Of a DNA stretch of 64,000 nt, positions 51,580 to 60,058 are shown piece after piece. A model generated the notes under the pieces. The model was not told the origin of the DNA. It saw nothing but the letters and a program-made list of their open reading frames with translations, and ran no database searches. Origin of the DNA: a bacterium HR11 (GTDB taxonomy: Bacteria > Acidobacteriota > HRBIN11); the NCBI GenBank assembly GCA_002898535.1, contig BEHN01000003.1, forward strand, positions 62,001 through 126,000, in the 5' to 3' direction. A program made the translations under genes and the position numbers. Position 1 is the first letter of the stretch, and the number at the start of each line of letters is the position of its first letter.

Positions 51580-52793
51580 CGTTGCCGATCCGAGGGCGCG
51601 ACCCCCCGATGGCGGAGGGCCCGAGCCAGCAAGCAACGCGCCCGATGAGCATCTCGCAAGTAACGATACGCATAGTAAGCGACCCGGGCCCAGGCCGGCG
51701 CCGTCAGGGCCGCCGGCGCTTGGCCGATCAGCCATCGGACCCAACGGTCCAGGTCCGTCCAGGCCCGGAAGCGGCGGATCACGCGGAGGCCCTGGAAGAC
51801 GACGGCCGTTCGTAAGGCGGCCGGAGCCTCGGGGTCCGTCAGGACGGTCTCCCAGACCTCCAAGGCCCACCGCCAGTCCCGATGGAGAAGCCGACGGGCG
51901 ATACGAAAGCGAGTCCCGACGTCCAGGCCGTCGGACCGGGGGTCGTTCAGCCACCGGGCCAGATACAGGGCCAGGCCGGCCAAGCTCCGGACGTCTTGAA
52001 GGTTATGTTCCAGGACTTGATACAGCGCCCCGTGCCATCCCTGCGTCAGATACAGTCGGTAGGCCGACGGGATTTCAGACCCCCGCAGGTCCATCGTCCG
52101 TTCTATGTTCCACAACTGAGCCTCGGCCGTCTGAAGCCGGACGTCTGGCCAGAGGCCGGACCAGAGGCTCCGGACCCAGGGGTACAAGTCGATGTGAGGC
52201 CACGCCCGCAGGTCCAACTCCATCCGGTGGAGCCGGAGCCGATTCCAGAGGACGTGTCGGTCGTAGGCCCGGCCGTTGTACGTCACGATGCCCGGTGCCT
52301 CCCGGAGGTCCTGCTCGACGGCCCACAACATCGCCGGTTCCTCGTCCAGGTCCCGCAGGAAATACTGGCGGACCCGGAGCATGCCGTCCTCCCAGAAGCC
52401 CAGGCCGACCAGGAAGGCCACCACGCCGACGCCGCCGAGGCCCGTCGCCTCGATGTCCAGATAAATCCAGTCGGCCAGGGACCCGACGGCCCAATCCTCG
52501 GCCCGGAGGGCCAGCAGGCGGGCCGGCCAGACCCGGAGTTCGTCCCACGGGAAGCGGGCCTCAGGGATCAGCCACTTCTCCCGGAAAAAGCAGGGTCCGA
52601 AGGGCGTCTCCCGTTCCTGACCCAGGATGTCCGTTTGGATGAGGCCGCCCGGCGAGGTCAACGTCTCGACCGGTCCTCCGCGGGTCCGCCGGTAGGCCAT
52701 CCAGGCGGCCCGCCGGTCCTCCGCCGGGCGGGAGACGCCGACGAACCCACAGCCCCGCTGAACGGCCCGGACACGCTCCTTGAGACCTGCCAT
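51441..52793 (-). CDS. YprB-like ribonuclease-H-fold exonuclease
   Basis: 450 residues. Residues about 110-270 are an RNase-H-like 3'-5' exonuclease domain: IYLDIEATGLGG (catalytic DxE), VTYNGRAYDRHVL, and a last Asp in LEHNLQDVRSLAGLALY, as in YprB. The C-terminal ~170 residues are helical, TPR-like (RRLLHRDWRWALEVWE). The last ~45 residues are Ser/Pro-rich and overlap the lptFG start on the same strand in another frame. Role probably in nucleic-acid processing. Start 52793 has AGGAAAG; ATG 52817 is also possible. Confidence 0.78.
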   Translation of the reverse strand: MAGLKERVRAVQRGCGFVGVSRPAEDRRAAWMAYRRTRGGPVETLTSPGGLIQTDILGQERETPFGPCFFREKWLIPEARFPWDELRVWPARLLALRAEDWAVGSLADWIYLDIEATGLGGVGVVAFLVGLGFWEDGMLRVRQYFLRDLDEEPAMLWAVEQDLREAPGIVTYNGRAYDRHVLWNRLRLHRMELDLRAWPHIDLYPWVRSLWSGLWPDVRLQTAEAQLWNIERTMDLRGSEIPSAYRLYLTQGWHGALYQVLEHNLQDVRSLAGLALYLARWLNDPRSDGLDVGTRFRIARRLLHRDWRWALEVWETVLTDPEAPAALRTAVVFQGLRVIRRFRAWTDLDRWVRWLIGQAPAALTAPAWARVAYYAYRYLRDAHRARCLLARALRHRGVAPSDRQRWKQRLTWLERRRQPPLPTSPDSASPASTATSSAKFSDSSASPERP

Positions 52794-52887
52794 CGGGGTC
52801 TTTCCTCGCACGGCCATTATATATCGAAGTCCCGCGCCGGGCCACAAGGACCGGCATCGGGTGGTGGGCGTTCAGTCCCGGCCATGC

Positions 52888-53721
52888 TCAGTCCTCGACC
52901 GTCGGGCGCCCCCGCGGGGCGGGCCGGTACGGGATCGGGATGTACTCGACCGTCGGGACGTGGCGAATCGGCTGGGGATAGAGTTGCATGAGGGCATAAA
53001 TCTCTCGAGGCACTTCGCAAGAAACGGGCAGGCCCCAGCGGCGCAGTTCCTCGGCCGTGATGGGCCGGTCATGCGTCCAGTAGCCCTCGGCCAGGAGACG
53101 GGCCAATTGTTGCGCTTGGTCCGCCGGCAGTTTGTCGCTGATCAGCTCCAAGACGAGCTGTTCGACCTGACGGGTCGCCTTCTCGGCGAGGTCCAGCAGG
53201 ACGCAGAACTGGTCCGACAGGTTTTGGGGCGACTTCATCCGGGCCGTCCGAACGATGGAGGCGGCCGGGTACTGCCCCAGCTGGGGGTCGACGGGACCGA
53301 GGACGGCATTTTCGTCCATGACGATTTCGTCGGCCGCCAGGGCGATCAGCGTGCCGCCAGACATGGCATAGTGGGGGACGAACACGGTGACCTTTCCCCG
53401 ATGCCGCTTGAGGGCCCGAGCGATCTGGCTGGCCGCCAAGAGGACGCCGCCGGGCGTGTGCAAGATCAGGTCCAGGGGCATGTCCGGGTCTGTCATCTTG
53501 ATGGCCCGCAGGATGGCTTCCGAGTCCTCGATGTCGATGTAACGGTACACGGGGAAGCCTAAGAAACTCATCGTCTCTTGCCGGTGGATCATGACGACGA
53601 CCCGGGACTGCCGCTGGACTTCCAGTTGGCGGATGAGCCGCTGGCGTTGGAATTCCAGAAGCCGGCGGGCGACGTTCGGCCACAACGCCAAGGCGATGAA
53701 GATCAGCCAGAACAAGTCCAT
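52888..53721 (-). CDS. SDH-type (ClpP-class) membrane serine protease
   Basis: 277 residues. An N-terminal membrane segment (about 1-20, MDLFWLIFIALALWP), then the ClpP/crotonase fold with LILHTPGGVLLAASQIARAL and the nucleophile Ser in VPHYAMSGGTLIALAAD, followed by DENAVLGPVDPQLGQYPA, typical of the serine dehydrogenase proteinase family (related to SppA). Likely degrades membrane or signal peptides. ATG 53721 has GGAGG at 7 bp. Lies upstream of the yprB-lptFG pair on the same strand. Confidence 0.88.
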   Translation of the reverse strand: MDLFWLIFIALALWPNVARRLLEFQRQRLIRQLEVQRQSRVVVMIHRQETMSFLGFPVYRYIDIEDSEAILRAIKMTDPDMPLDLILHTPGGVLLAASQIARALKRHRGKVTVFVPHYAMSGGTLIALAADEIVMDENAVLGPVDPQLGQYPAASIVRTARMKSPQNLSDQFCVLLDLAEKATRQVEQLVLELISDKLPADQAQQLARLLAEGYWTHDRPITAEELRRWGLPVSCEVPREIYALMQLYPQPIRHVPTVEYIPIPYRPAPRGRPTVED

Positions 53722-53734
53722 GGACTGGCCTCCA

Positions 53735-53949
53735 AGGCGACGGAGTAACGGTAACGAAGTGACGGAGTGACGATAGAAGGATGATCCCGACCGGCCCGTC
53801 GGCCCAAGACCGTGGCTCGTCACTCCGTCACTCCTTTACTTCAAAAAACCGTCCTCCCCGAAAGGTCGGAAAAGCCGAATTCATGCAGGTTCTCACGAAC
53901 CGAAGGGCTATGATAATCCCGCATCTTGCATCCTGCATCTTGCATCCCT
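53735..53949. repeat. GGAGTGAC octamers, element M remnant, heptamers
   Basis: GGAGTAAC/GAAGTGAC/GGAGTGAC units at 53740-53775 face TCACTCCG units at 53818-53835. Next is a half copy of element M (about 53838-53918), similar to the right half of copy 1, ending ACCGAAGGGCTATGATAAT. Then CATCTTGCATCC heptamers to 53949. Confidence 0.65.
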
Positions 53950-54012
53950 ATCCTAATGCCCCCGTCGTGTTTGTGTACTGTAGTCGCGGCCGCCCCGAGA
54001 CGGAGTGAAGCT

Positions 54013-55194
54013 ATGCTGGCCCAGCGGCTTCAGCGGGTCCAGCCGGCCCGCACGATGGAGATGAACGAGCGGGCCCAGACCCTTCAACGGCAAGGCATTC
54101 CCGTCTGGAACCTGACGGCCGGGGAGCCGGACTTTGCGACACCGGCTTCCATTCAGGAAGCGGCGCTCCAAGCCATGCGGGCTGGACATACACGGTATAC
54201 GGCTCCGGCCGGGATCCCGGAACTGCGGACGGCCCTCGCCCAACGGGAGACGGCTCGCCTGGGCGTAGAGATCCGCCCGAACCAGGTCATCGTCACGTCG
54301 GGCGGTAAACAAGCGCTCTACAACTTTTTTATGGCCTTCCTGAATCCGGGCGATGAGGTCCTGATCCCCACGCCCTGCTGGGTCTCCTTCTACGAACAGG
54401 TCCGTCTGGCCGACGGGGTCCCCGTATTCGTGCCGACTTCGCCGGCCCACGACTTCTTCCCGACGGTCGACGACCTGAACCGGTATCGGACGGCCCGCAC
54501 GCGGGCCCTGATCCTCAATACGCCCAACAACCCGACAGGTCAGGTCATTCAGCCCGAAGCGCTTCGAGACATCGTGACCTGGAGCGTCGAACGGGAGGTC
54601 TTCATCGTATTTGACGAGTGCTATGCCGACCTCACGTTTCCGCCCCACCGCCACTGGCACCCCCTCCAGCTCGTCCCCGAGGCCCAGCCCTGGGTCCTGT
54701 CCGTCAACACCTTCTCGAAGACCTTCTGCATGACGGGCTGGCGGGTCGGATGGGCCGTCGGGCCGGAGGCATGGATCGCCGCCATGACGACGGTCCAGAG
54801 TCACAGTACGTCGCATCCGACGTCCTTCTGCCAGTGGGCCGCCCGGGCCGCTCTTCAGCTCCCGCCTGACTCGATTCAGTCGATGCGGGCGACGTACGAA
54901 CGCCGGGGCCGCTGGGTCTATGACCGGCTGGCTCGACGGCCGGGCCTGCGGCCTTACATGCCTCAGGGCGCCTTCTACGTATGGGTCGACGTCCAAGAGT
55001 GGCTCCGGGCCCTGGAGACGGACGATTTTGGCCTGGCCTTACGGCTCTTGGAAGAGGCCCACGTGGCGACCGTCCCCGGGGAAGCCTTCCAGATGCCGGG
55101 CTACCTGCGGCTTTCGTTTGCCACGTCGGAATCCGTCCTGGAAAACGCCCTGGCGGCCCTGATGGACTTTGCCGACCGTCACGGCCTCCCCTAA
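54013..55194 (+). CDS. Class I/II aminotransferase (aspartate-type)
   Basis: 393-residue PLP enzyme of fold type I, similar to thermophilic aspartate aminotransferases. N-terminal LTAGEPDFATPASIQEAA, PLP-binding TSGGKQALYNFFM, ILNTPNNPTGQVI, DECYADLTF, the Schiff-base Lys in NTFSKTFCMTGWRVGWAVG and the C-terminal Arg in YLRLSFATSE for the substrate carboxylate. Substrate range (Asp, Ala, aromatic) cannot be read off. The longer frame to 53926 translates repeat DNA. Divergent from the SDH protease. Confidence 0.92.
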   Translation: MLAQRLQRVQPARTMEMNERAQTLQRQGIPVWNLTAGEPDFATPASIQEAALQAMRAGHTRYTAPAGIPELRTALAQRETARLGVEIRPNQVIVTSGGKQALYNFFMAFLNPGDEVLIPTPCWVSFYEQVRLADGVPVFVPTSPAHDFFPTVDDLNRYRTARTRALILNTPNNPTGQVIQPEALRDIVTWSVEREVFIVFDECYADLTFPPHRHWHPLQLVPEAQPWVLSVNTFSKTFCMTGWRVGWAVGPEAWIAAMTTVQSHSTSHPTSFCQWAARAALQLPPDSIQSMRATYERRGRWVYDRLARRPGLRPYMPQGAFYVWVDVQEWLRALETDDFGLALRLLEEAHVATVPGEAFQMPGYLRLSFATSESVLENALAALMDFADRHGLP

Positions 55195-55199
55195 AATGT

Positions 55200-55335
55200 A
55201 CAGGCGATCTCATAAATCCGACCATAGACCACGGACCACAGACTGGCTTGGGCCCAAGGGGTCTATGGTCTGGGGTCTGGGGTCGGATATCGGGGGTCCG
55301 ATCCCGATCCCGTCGGATTTATGAGACTGGTCCGA
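55200..55335. mobile_element. MITE-like element E, copy 4
   Basis: Terminal repeats TCTCATAAATCCGAC (55208-55222) and GTCGGATTTATGAGA (to 55326) are perfect. Orientation is opposite to copy 3. Heptamers GTCTATG/GTCTGGG fill the centre. Gap 55195-55518 otherwise has no gene. Confidence 0.8.
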
Positions 55336-55518
55336 GTATGATGGGGGCGTTCGGTGTCGGGGACTGGGCCGTCTTTGGGGTGTGAAGCCGGCCCTCGAGA
55401 GCGTGTATCCACGGCCTCGGCGTATCCCCGTCCCAGACGTACCGGACGGATGGGGGATGGCCCCGCAAGGGGTTAGGGAAAAGACGAATTCAAGCGCTCC
55501 CATGCTGGAGGTGGGACG

Positions 55519-56001
55519 ATGCCGGAAGGGACAAAGACCGTCGTCGTCGGGGCTGATGACGTCTACCCGGCCGCTCGAGCGGCCTACGAATACCTTTCCC
55601 AAAAGGGCTTTTCGGTCATCCCGATGGGAGCTCTGGTGACCGGTAAGGTCGAGCCGTGGCCCGAGGTCGCCTGGGAGGTCGCCCGAAAAGTCGTCAGCGG
55701 CGAGGCCGCCTTTGGGGTCGTCGTCTGCTACACGGGCACGGGGGTCTCCATCGCCGCGAACAAGATCCGGGGCATACGGGCAGCCCTTTGCAACGATGCT
55801 AAGACGGCCCAGGGGGCTCGCCTCTGGAACGACGCCAACGTCTTGGCCATGAGCGGGCGCCTGGTGACCGAGGCGGTCGCCCGAGAGATTTTGGACGCTT
55901 GGCTGTCGGTGACCGAGCCGGACCCGTCCGAACTGGCGAACATCGCCAGTCTTAAACGGAAGGACGGCATCGAGAGTGACTGGCGCATCTCCATCCCGTG
56001 A
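55519..56001 (+). CDS. rpiB: Ribose-5-phosphate isomerase B / LacAB family
   Basis: 160 residues. Interconverts ribose-5-phosphate and ribulose-5-phosphate. VVVGADDVYPAARAAYEYL aligns with the family's GADHAG start, although the usual His is Val-Tyr; VVCYTGTGVSIAANKIRGIRAALCND contains the catalytic-base Cys and the GTGxSIAANK phosphate loop (family CGTGIG), and NDANVLAMSGRLV is typical. Changed residues near position 10 leave room for a different aldose phosphate. GGAGG stands 8 bp upstream. Works with the transaldolase at 18.6 kb in pentose phosphate metabolism. Confidence 0.88.
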   Translation: MPEGTKTVVVGADDVYPAARAAYEYLSQKGFSVIPMGALVTGKVEPWPEVAWEVARKVVSGEAAFGVVVCYTGTGVSIAANKIRGIRAALCNDAKTAQGARLWNDANVLAMSGRLVTEAVAREILDAWLSVTEPDPSELANIASLKRKDGIESDWRISIP

Positions 56002-56069
56002 ACGCCCCGTTCGGTCCGGAGGATAGCCTCGGACATGATTTTTTCAAGCTCCGTGATGACGTCGTTAGA

Positions 56070-56190
56070 ACCAGGCTCATAAATCCGACGGCCTCGATAT
56101 CCGACCCCAGACTATGGACCATAGACCCCCTGGGCCCCAGCCGGTCTATGGTCTGGGGTCTATGGTCGGATTTATGCGATCGCTTGTACT
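56070..56190. mobile_element. MITE-like element E, copy 5
   Basis: Starts AGAACCAGGCTCATAAATCC and ends GTCGGATTTATGCGATCGCTTG, same orientation as copy 3. The conserved GGGACCGGGATCGG piece is shortened to GACGGCCTCGATATCCGACC. Heptamers ACCATAG/GTCTATG flank a GGGCCC centre. Confidence 0.75.
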
Positions 56191-56216
56191 CTACCGGGTC
56201 CTCGGGGAGGTGATCC

Positions 56217-57116
56217 ATGCGCATCGGTATGAAGGGCGTGCTGTGGATACTCTCGGTCGGGTCGAGTATCACGTGGATCGCTGGGACGGCACCGGCCTGC
56301 CGGCGAGAACGACCCGCTGTGTCCGTCCAGGTACGGCTGAATCCCGTCCAAGTCCTGCCGGGTCAGGTCCTGGAAATGCACTACCGCTTTGAAACCCTTC
56401 CCGACTTTCGAGGGATTCCTTACGACGGCTATATATTCGTCCACTTCATCGACCCCCTGGACACGCTGTCCTTCACGGCCGACCACCGGCCGCCGAAGTC
56501 GACACGCGACTGGAAAGCCGGAGAGGCCATCGAGTATCGCCGGGTCGTATTCATCCCGGATTATCTATACCCCGGGACCTATCGGGTCGCCCTGGGGATC
56601 TACGACGTCTCGGGGACCCATCCCCGCATTCCCTTGCAAGGGCCCAAGGAGATGAGCCGCCGGGCTTATCAGGTCGGCGAGGTCGAAGTCCTGCCCCCGC
56701 CCCTCCAGCCCCTGGTCCGCTACGTCGAGGGTTGGTACGACCTGGAGGCCAATCCGGCGGACCCGGTCCAGCGGTGGCGGTGGACGACCCGTCGGGCCGT
56801 CGCCCAGCTCCTGAACCCGAAGAAGAGCGCCCGTCTCTACATCGAGCTGGACTCCAATCGGGATGCCTTTAAGGACGCCCCCCAGCGGGTGACCCTGGCC
56901 TTGAATGGCCAGCCCTTGGACGAGTGGGCGCTTCGGGACCCGGGCCCGGTCTTGAAGGTCTATCCCTTGACGGCAGAACGTTTGGGCCTCGAGGAATATG
57001 TGACCCTCGAGGTCCGGGTCGACCGAACTTTCGTCCCGGCCGCTCTCGGTCTGGGGTCGGACGCCCGTGAGCTGGGCGTCCGGGTCTTTCATTTAGTGTT
57101 GCAAGAGGGAGAATGA
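56217..57116 (+). CDS. Exported protein, possible lipoprotein, unknown function
   Basis: 299 residues. Hydrophobic signal (about 6-27) ending in TAPACRRE, a weak lipobox with Cys about 28. The mature part is mainly beta-sandwich-like: first domain about 35-165 (YDGYIFVHFIDPLDTLSFTADH, PGTYRVALGIYD), second about 175-299 (SARLYIELDSNRDAF, RVTLALNGQPLDEWAL). The pattern resembles accessory beta domains in exported carbohydrate-related proteins, but no enzyme motif is seen. GGGGAGG precedes the ATG at 7 bp. Confidence 0.7.
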   Translation: MRIGMKGVLWILSVGSSITWIAGTAPACRRERPAVSVQVRLNPVQVLPGQVLEMHYRFETLPDFRGIPYDGYIFVHFIDPLDTLSFTADHRPPKSTRDWKAGEAIEYRRVVFIPDYLYPGTYRVALGIYDVSGTHPRIPLQGPKEMSRRAYQVGEVEVLPPPLQPLVRYVEGWYDLEANPADPVQRWRWTTRRAVAQLLNPKKSARLYIELDSNRDAFKDAPQRVTLALNGQPLDEWALRDPGPVLKVYPLTAERLGLEEYVTLEVRVDRTFVPAALGLGSDARELGVRVFHLVLQEGE

Positions 57117-57159
57117 CTTTCTAACTTAGACCGATCCTTCGGCGACGAGTAGTGGTCCC

Positions 57160-57705
57160 ATGGGCATGGAGATTTTCGGTTTCGCAATTACCTTCCTTTC
57201 CATCGTCCTGACGATTATCTCCTGGCGGAACGGGCGGGACATGAAGGCGGCCGTCACGGCTATTCAGGCAGATATCCAGGCGGGCCGGGAGCAGACGGCC
57301 CGCCAGCACGAGGATGCGATGGCCCTCCTGCGGGCCATCCAGGAGGGCATCCAGGCAGGCCGGGAGCAGACGGCCCGCCAGCACGAGCATGTCGTCGGTC
57401 TGATCCAGGCCTTCCAGGAGCAGACGGCCCGCCAGCACGAGGACGTCGTCGGTCTGATCCAGGCCTTCCGGGAGCAGACGGCCCGCCAGCACGAGGATGC
57501 GATGGCCCTCCTGCGGGCCATCCAGGAGGGCATCCAGGCGGGCCGGGAGCAGATGGCCCGCCAGCACGAAGACGTCGTGGCTCTCCTGCAGGCGATGGAC
57601 GAGCGGTCCGAACGGATGCTCCTGCGTCTCGCGGAACTCATCGCGGCGGAGGGCGAACGGACCCGGGCGGCTCTGCAAGATGGAGGGAAGCGGCGGTCCG
57701 AATGA
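57160..57705 (+). CDS. Membrane-anchored coiled-coil protein with tandem repeats
   Basis: 181 residues: an N-terminal membrane helix (about 3-20, FGFAITFLSIVLTIISW), then a long coiled coil built of five copies of EQTARQHE (residues about 44-155), each followed by xxxLLRAIQEGIQAGR or VVGLIQAF. Repeat lengths alternate between about 25 and 18 residues and are also near identical in DNA, so they may expand and contract. The C-terminus is charged. Similar designs occur in tethering or scaffold proteins; no function can be assigned. 43 bp after the lipoprotein gene, 67 bp before the aconitase gene. Confidence 0.75.
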   Translation: MGMEIFGFAITFLSIVLTIISWRNGRDMKAAVTAIQADIQAGREQTARQHEDAMALLRAIQEGIQAGREQTARQHEHVVGLIQAFQEQTARQHEDVVGLIQAFREQTARQHEDAMALLRAIQEGIQAGREQMARQHEDVVALLQAMDERSERMLLRLAELIAAEGERTRAALQDGGKRRSE

Positions 57706-57772
57706 GCAGGCTATCGACTTGGTCCCGACGATGGGGTCCCGGGGATAAGCGGCTGGGGGAGGGAGGCGGACC

Positions 57773-59818
57773 ATGACCCGATGGTTTGATCGACCGATTC
57801 GACGCCGGCCCGACCGACTGGTCTTTCGGGGTCGGGTCCTCTTCCTGACCGAAGACCCGGCCTTGATCCGGCGCCAGCTGGAGGGTGAAGACCTTCCCTG
57901 GGACCCCTCGATCAAGCTCCGGGACGACATCAGCACGGACGAGATCACACCGGCCCACATTTGTTACTACTACGACGAGCGCATCGCCGACTACGTCTAC
58001 ACGGGCCTGAAGGCCGGCGGCGAGTTTCCCATCCGGCCGGGCGATGTCCGGCAGGGCGGCTTCGTGGCCTCCGTATCCGGCAAGCGCCGGGGCAAGGGCT
58101 CCAGTCGGGAACACAGCCCCTTCGCCGAGATGAATGCCGGTATCCAGGTCGTCCTCGCCGAGAACATCGAGCGGATCTACAACCAGAACTGTCAGAACCT
58201 GGGCTTACTCACGAGTACGAATTTCGACCTCATCGAGGACATCCGTCGGGGCCGCCCCATCCCGTTGTCGGCTTTCACGGAGGGCACCGATCCCATCACT
58301 CGGCAGGTCATCGAGTACGGCGGCCTCTTTGGCTTTAACGTGGCCCGCTTTCAGGGTCTGGCGTACGTCCCCCCCATCCGGACGCCCCGGCGGCCGATGA
58401 CTCTGGCCGAGAAGATCATCGCCCGCCACATGCGGGTCGACGCCGTTCGGGACGTCGTCGGCGTCCCGGCCGTCCGGCCCGGCGACGCCGGGTTCGTCGT
58501 CGCCGACTGGCGCTTCAGCCACGAATACGTCACCCCGATGGCGGCCATTTACTTGGAGCGACTCGTCGGTCCCGACGCCCGCGTGACGGACCCCGACTCC
58601 ATCCTCTGCTTCCGGGACCACCTGACCTACCTCGACCTCGTCATGCCGGAGGAAAAACGGCGGATGGGCCTCCTCGACCTGGCCTACGAGCTGAAGGTCC
58701 GACAGGAAGAATTCTGCCGGAAGCAGGGGATCCGGCTCCACGGGGAATTGCCGGACCGACGGGGTTCCGAGGCGATCTGCCACAGCATCATGCTGGAGAC
58801 CTACGCCCTGCCGGGCCAGGTCGTCGTCGGGACGGACTCCCATACGACCCACATCGGCGCCATCGGGTGTTTCGCCTTCGGCATCGGGACGACGGACATT
58901 TTCAACGCTTGGATCACCAAGGACGTCCGGGTCCGAGTCCCCGAGACGGTCTTGGTCCGTATCGAGGGCTCGAAGCCCCGGGGCGTCACGGCCAAAGACA
59001 TCGTCCTGGCCATCCTACGGCACCCCTTCGTGAAGTCGGGCCAAGCCATCGGGAAGGTCATCGAGTTCGACGGCGAGGCGGTCCGGGCCATGAGCGTCGA
59101 TGAGCGGGCGACGCTGACGAACATGACGGCCGAGATCGGCGGCTTCACGGGCATCGTGGCCCCCGACGAGAAGACCGTCGAGTTCCTCGTCGAGCGCCGG
59201 GGGATGGCCCGGTCCGAGGCCGAACGCCTTTGCGAGGGCCTCTTCAGCGACCCGGGCGCCGAATACGCCGAGGTCCTCACCTTCCGGGCCGACGAGCTCC
59301 GGCCCCTCGTGGCCCGGCCGGGCGACCCGGGCAACGGCATCTTCATCGACGAGCTTCCCGGCGAGGTCCAGGTCGACATCGCCTATGGGGGTTCCTGCAC
59401 GGGCGGGAAGGCCGAGGACATGGACATGTATGCCCTCGTCCTCTACGAGGCCCTCGAGCAAGGTCGCCGGGTCCATCCGCGGGTCCGGTTTTACATCCAG
59501 TTCGGCTCTCAAGAGGTCCGCCGGTACTGCGAACGGCGGGGCTACCTGAAGATCTTCGAGGCCGCCGGGGCCATCCTCCTGGAGCCGAGCTGTGGGGCCT
59601 GCATCAACGCCGGTCCCGGCGCCAGCACGTCCCCCGACCAGGTGACCATCAGCGCCCAGAACCGCAACTTCCCGGGCCGGAGCGGGCCCGGTCAGGTCTA
59701 TCTGGCCTCGCCCCTGACGGTCGCCGCCTCCGCCGTGGCCGGCCGGGTCACCGAGTATCGACCCCTGCACGTCGAGTGCGTCGAACGCTTCCTGCACCAC
59801 CGGGGCGAATTGCCGTGA
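57773..59818 (+). CDS. Aconitase/isopropylmalate-dehydratase family enzyme, swivel domain first
   Basis: 681 residues. Residues about 30-200 are the swivel (LeuD-like) domain: KLRDDISTDEITPA and the substrate loop GKGSSREHSPFAEM. Residues about 215-675 are the catalytic (LeuC-like) part: GTDSHTTHIGAIGCFAFGIG, the cluster Cys in YGGSCTGGKAEDM and PSCGACINAGPGAS, and SAQNRNFPGRSG. This order (swivel then catalytic) matches AcnB without its N-terminal HEAT domain; AcnA and LeuCD-type fusions have it reversed. It is a [4Fe-4S] hydro-lyase; citrate/aconitate is more likely than isopropylmalate because no leu genes are adjacent, but this is inference. GGGAGG-type site upstream of ATG 57773. Confidence 0.9.
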   Translation: MTRWFDRPIRRRPDRLVFRGRVLFLTEDPALIRRQLEGEDLPWDPSIKLRDDISTDEITPAHICYYYDERIADYVYTGLKAGGEFPIRPGDVRQGGFVASVSGKRRGKGSSREHSPFAEMNAGIQVVLAENIERIYNQNCQNLGLLTSTNFDLIEDIRRGRPIPLSAFTEGTDPITRQVIEYGGLFGFNVARFQGLAYVPPIRTPRRPMTLAEKIIARHMRVDAVRDVVGVPAVRPGDAGFVVADWRFSHEYVTPMAAIYLERLVGPDARVTDPDSILCFRDHLTYLDLVMPEEKRRMGLLDLAYELKVRQEEFCRKQGIRLHGELPDRRGSEAICHSIMLETYALPGQVVVGTDSHTTHIGAIGCFAFGIGTTDIFNAWITKDVRVRVPETVLVRIEGSKPRGVTAKDIVLAILRHPFVKSGQAIGKVIEFDGEAVRAMSVDERATLTNMTAEIGGFTGIVAPDEKTVEFLVERRGMARSEAERLCEGLFSDPGAEYAEVLTFRADELRPLVARPGDPGNGIFIDELPGEVQVDIAYGGSCTGGKAEDMDMYALVLYEALEQGRRVHPRVRFYIQFGSQEVRRYCERRGYLKIFEAAGAILLEPSCGACINAGPGASTSPDQVTISAQNRNFPGRSGPGQVYLASPLTVAASAVAGRVTEYRPLHVECVERFLHHRGELP

Positions 59819-60010
59819 ATTCGGGAGTTCGGGAATGCGGCATGGCGGGCAATGAGGGTAAGGCGGCCGAGTGGACCGGGAACGGGGGAGGCTCTTTCGG
59901 CTCCTCCCCTTCTTGGCGCCCGCCTTCGGGGCCTGCCTTGCCTCATGCTCTACCTTACGATGGAACCGCCGGCATCCCCATCGCCCAACTCCCGAATTGC
60001 CGGATGGCCC
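59819..60010. repeat. Dispersed element H, copy 2, with octamers
   Basis: Reverse-orientation partner of the element at 39135-39395. The core (CATTGCCCGCCATGC on the minus side to CGCCGGCATCCCCATCG) is bordered by TTCGGGAG and CTCCCGAATTGCCGG octamers. It starts directly at the aconitase stop codon. Confidence 0.7.
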
Positions 60011-60025
60011 GTAAGTGATTATACT
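59997..60025 (+). promoter_or_regulatory. Promoter for the small helical protein gene
   Basis: TTGCCG, 17-bp spacer, TATACT (60020-60025). The -35 hexamer lies within the last octamer of element H, so the repeat appears to contribute to the promoter. Confidence 0.5.
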
Positions 60026-60058
60026 CGGATGACCTTTCACCGGCGGACGGGGTGGAGG

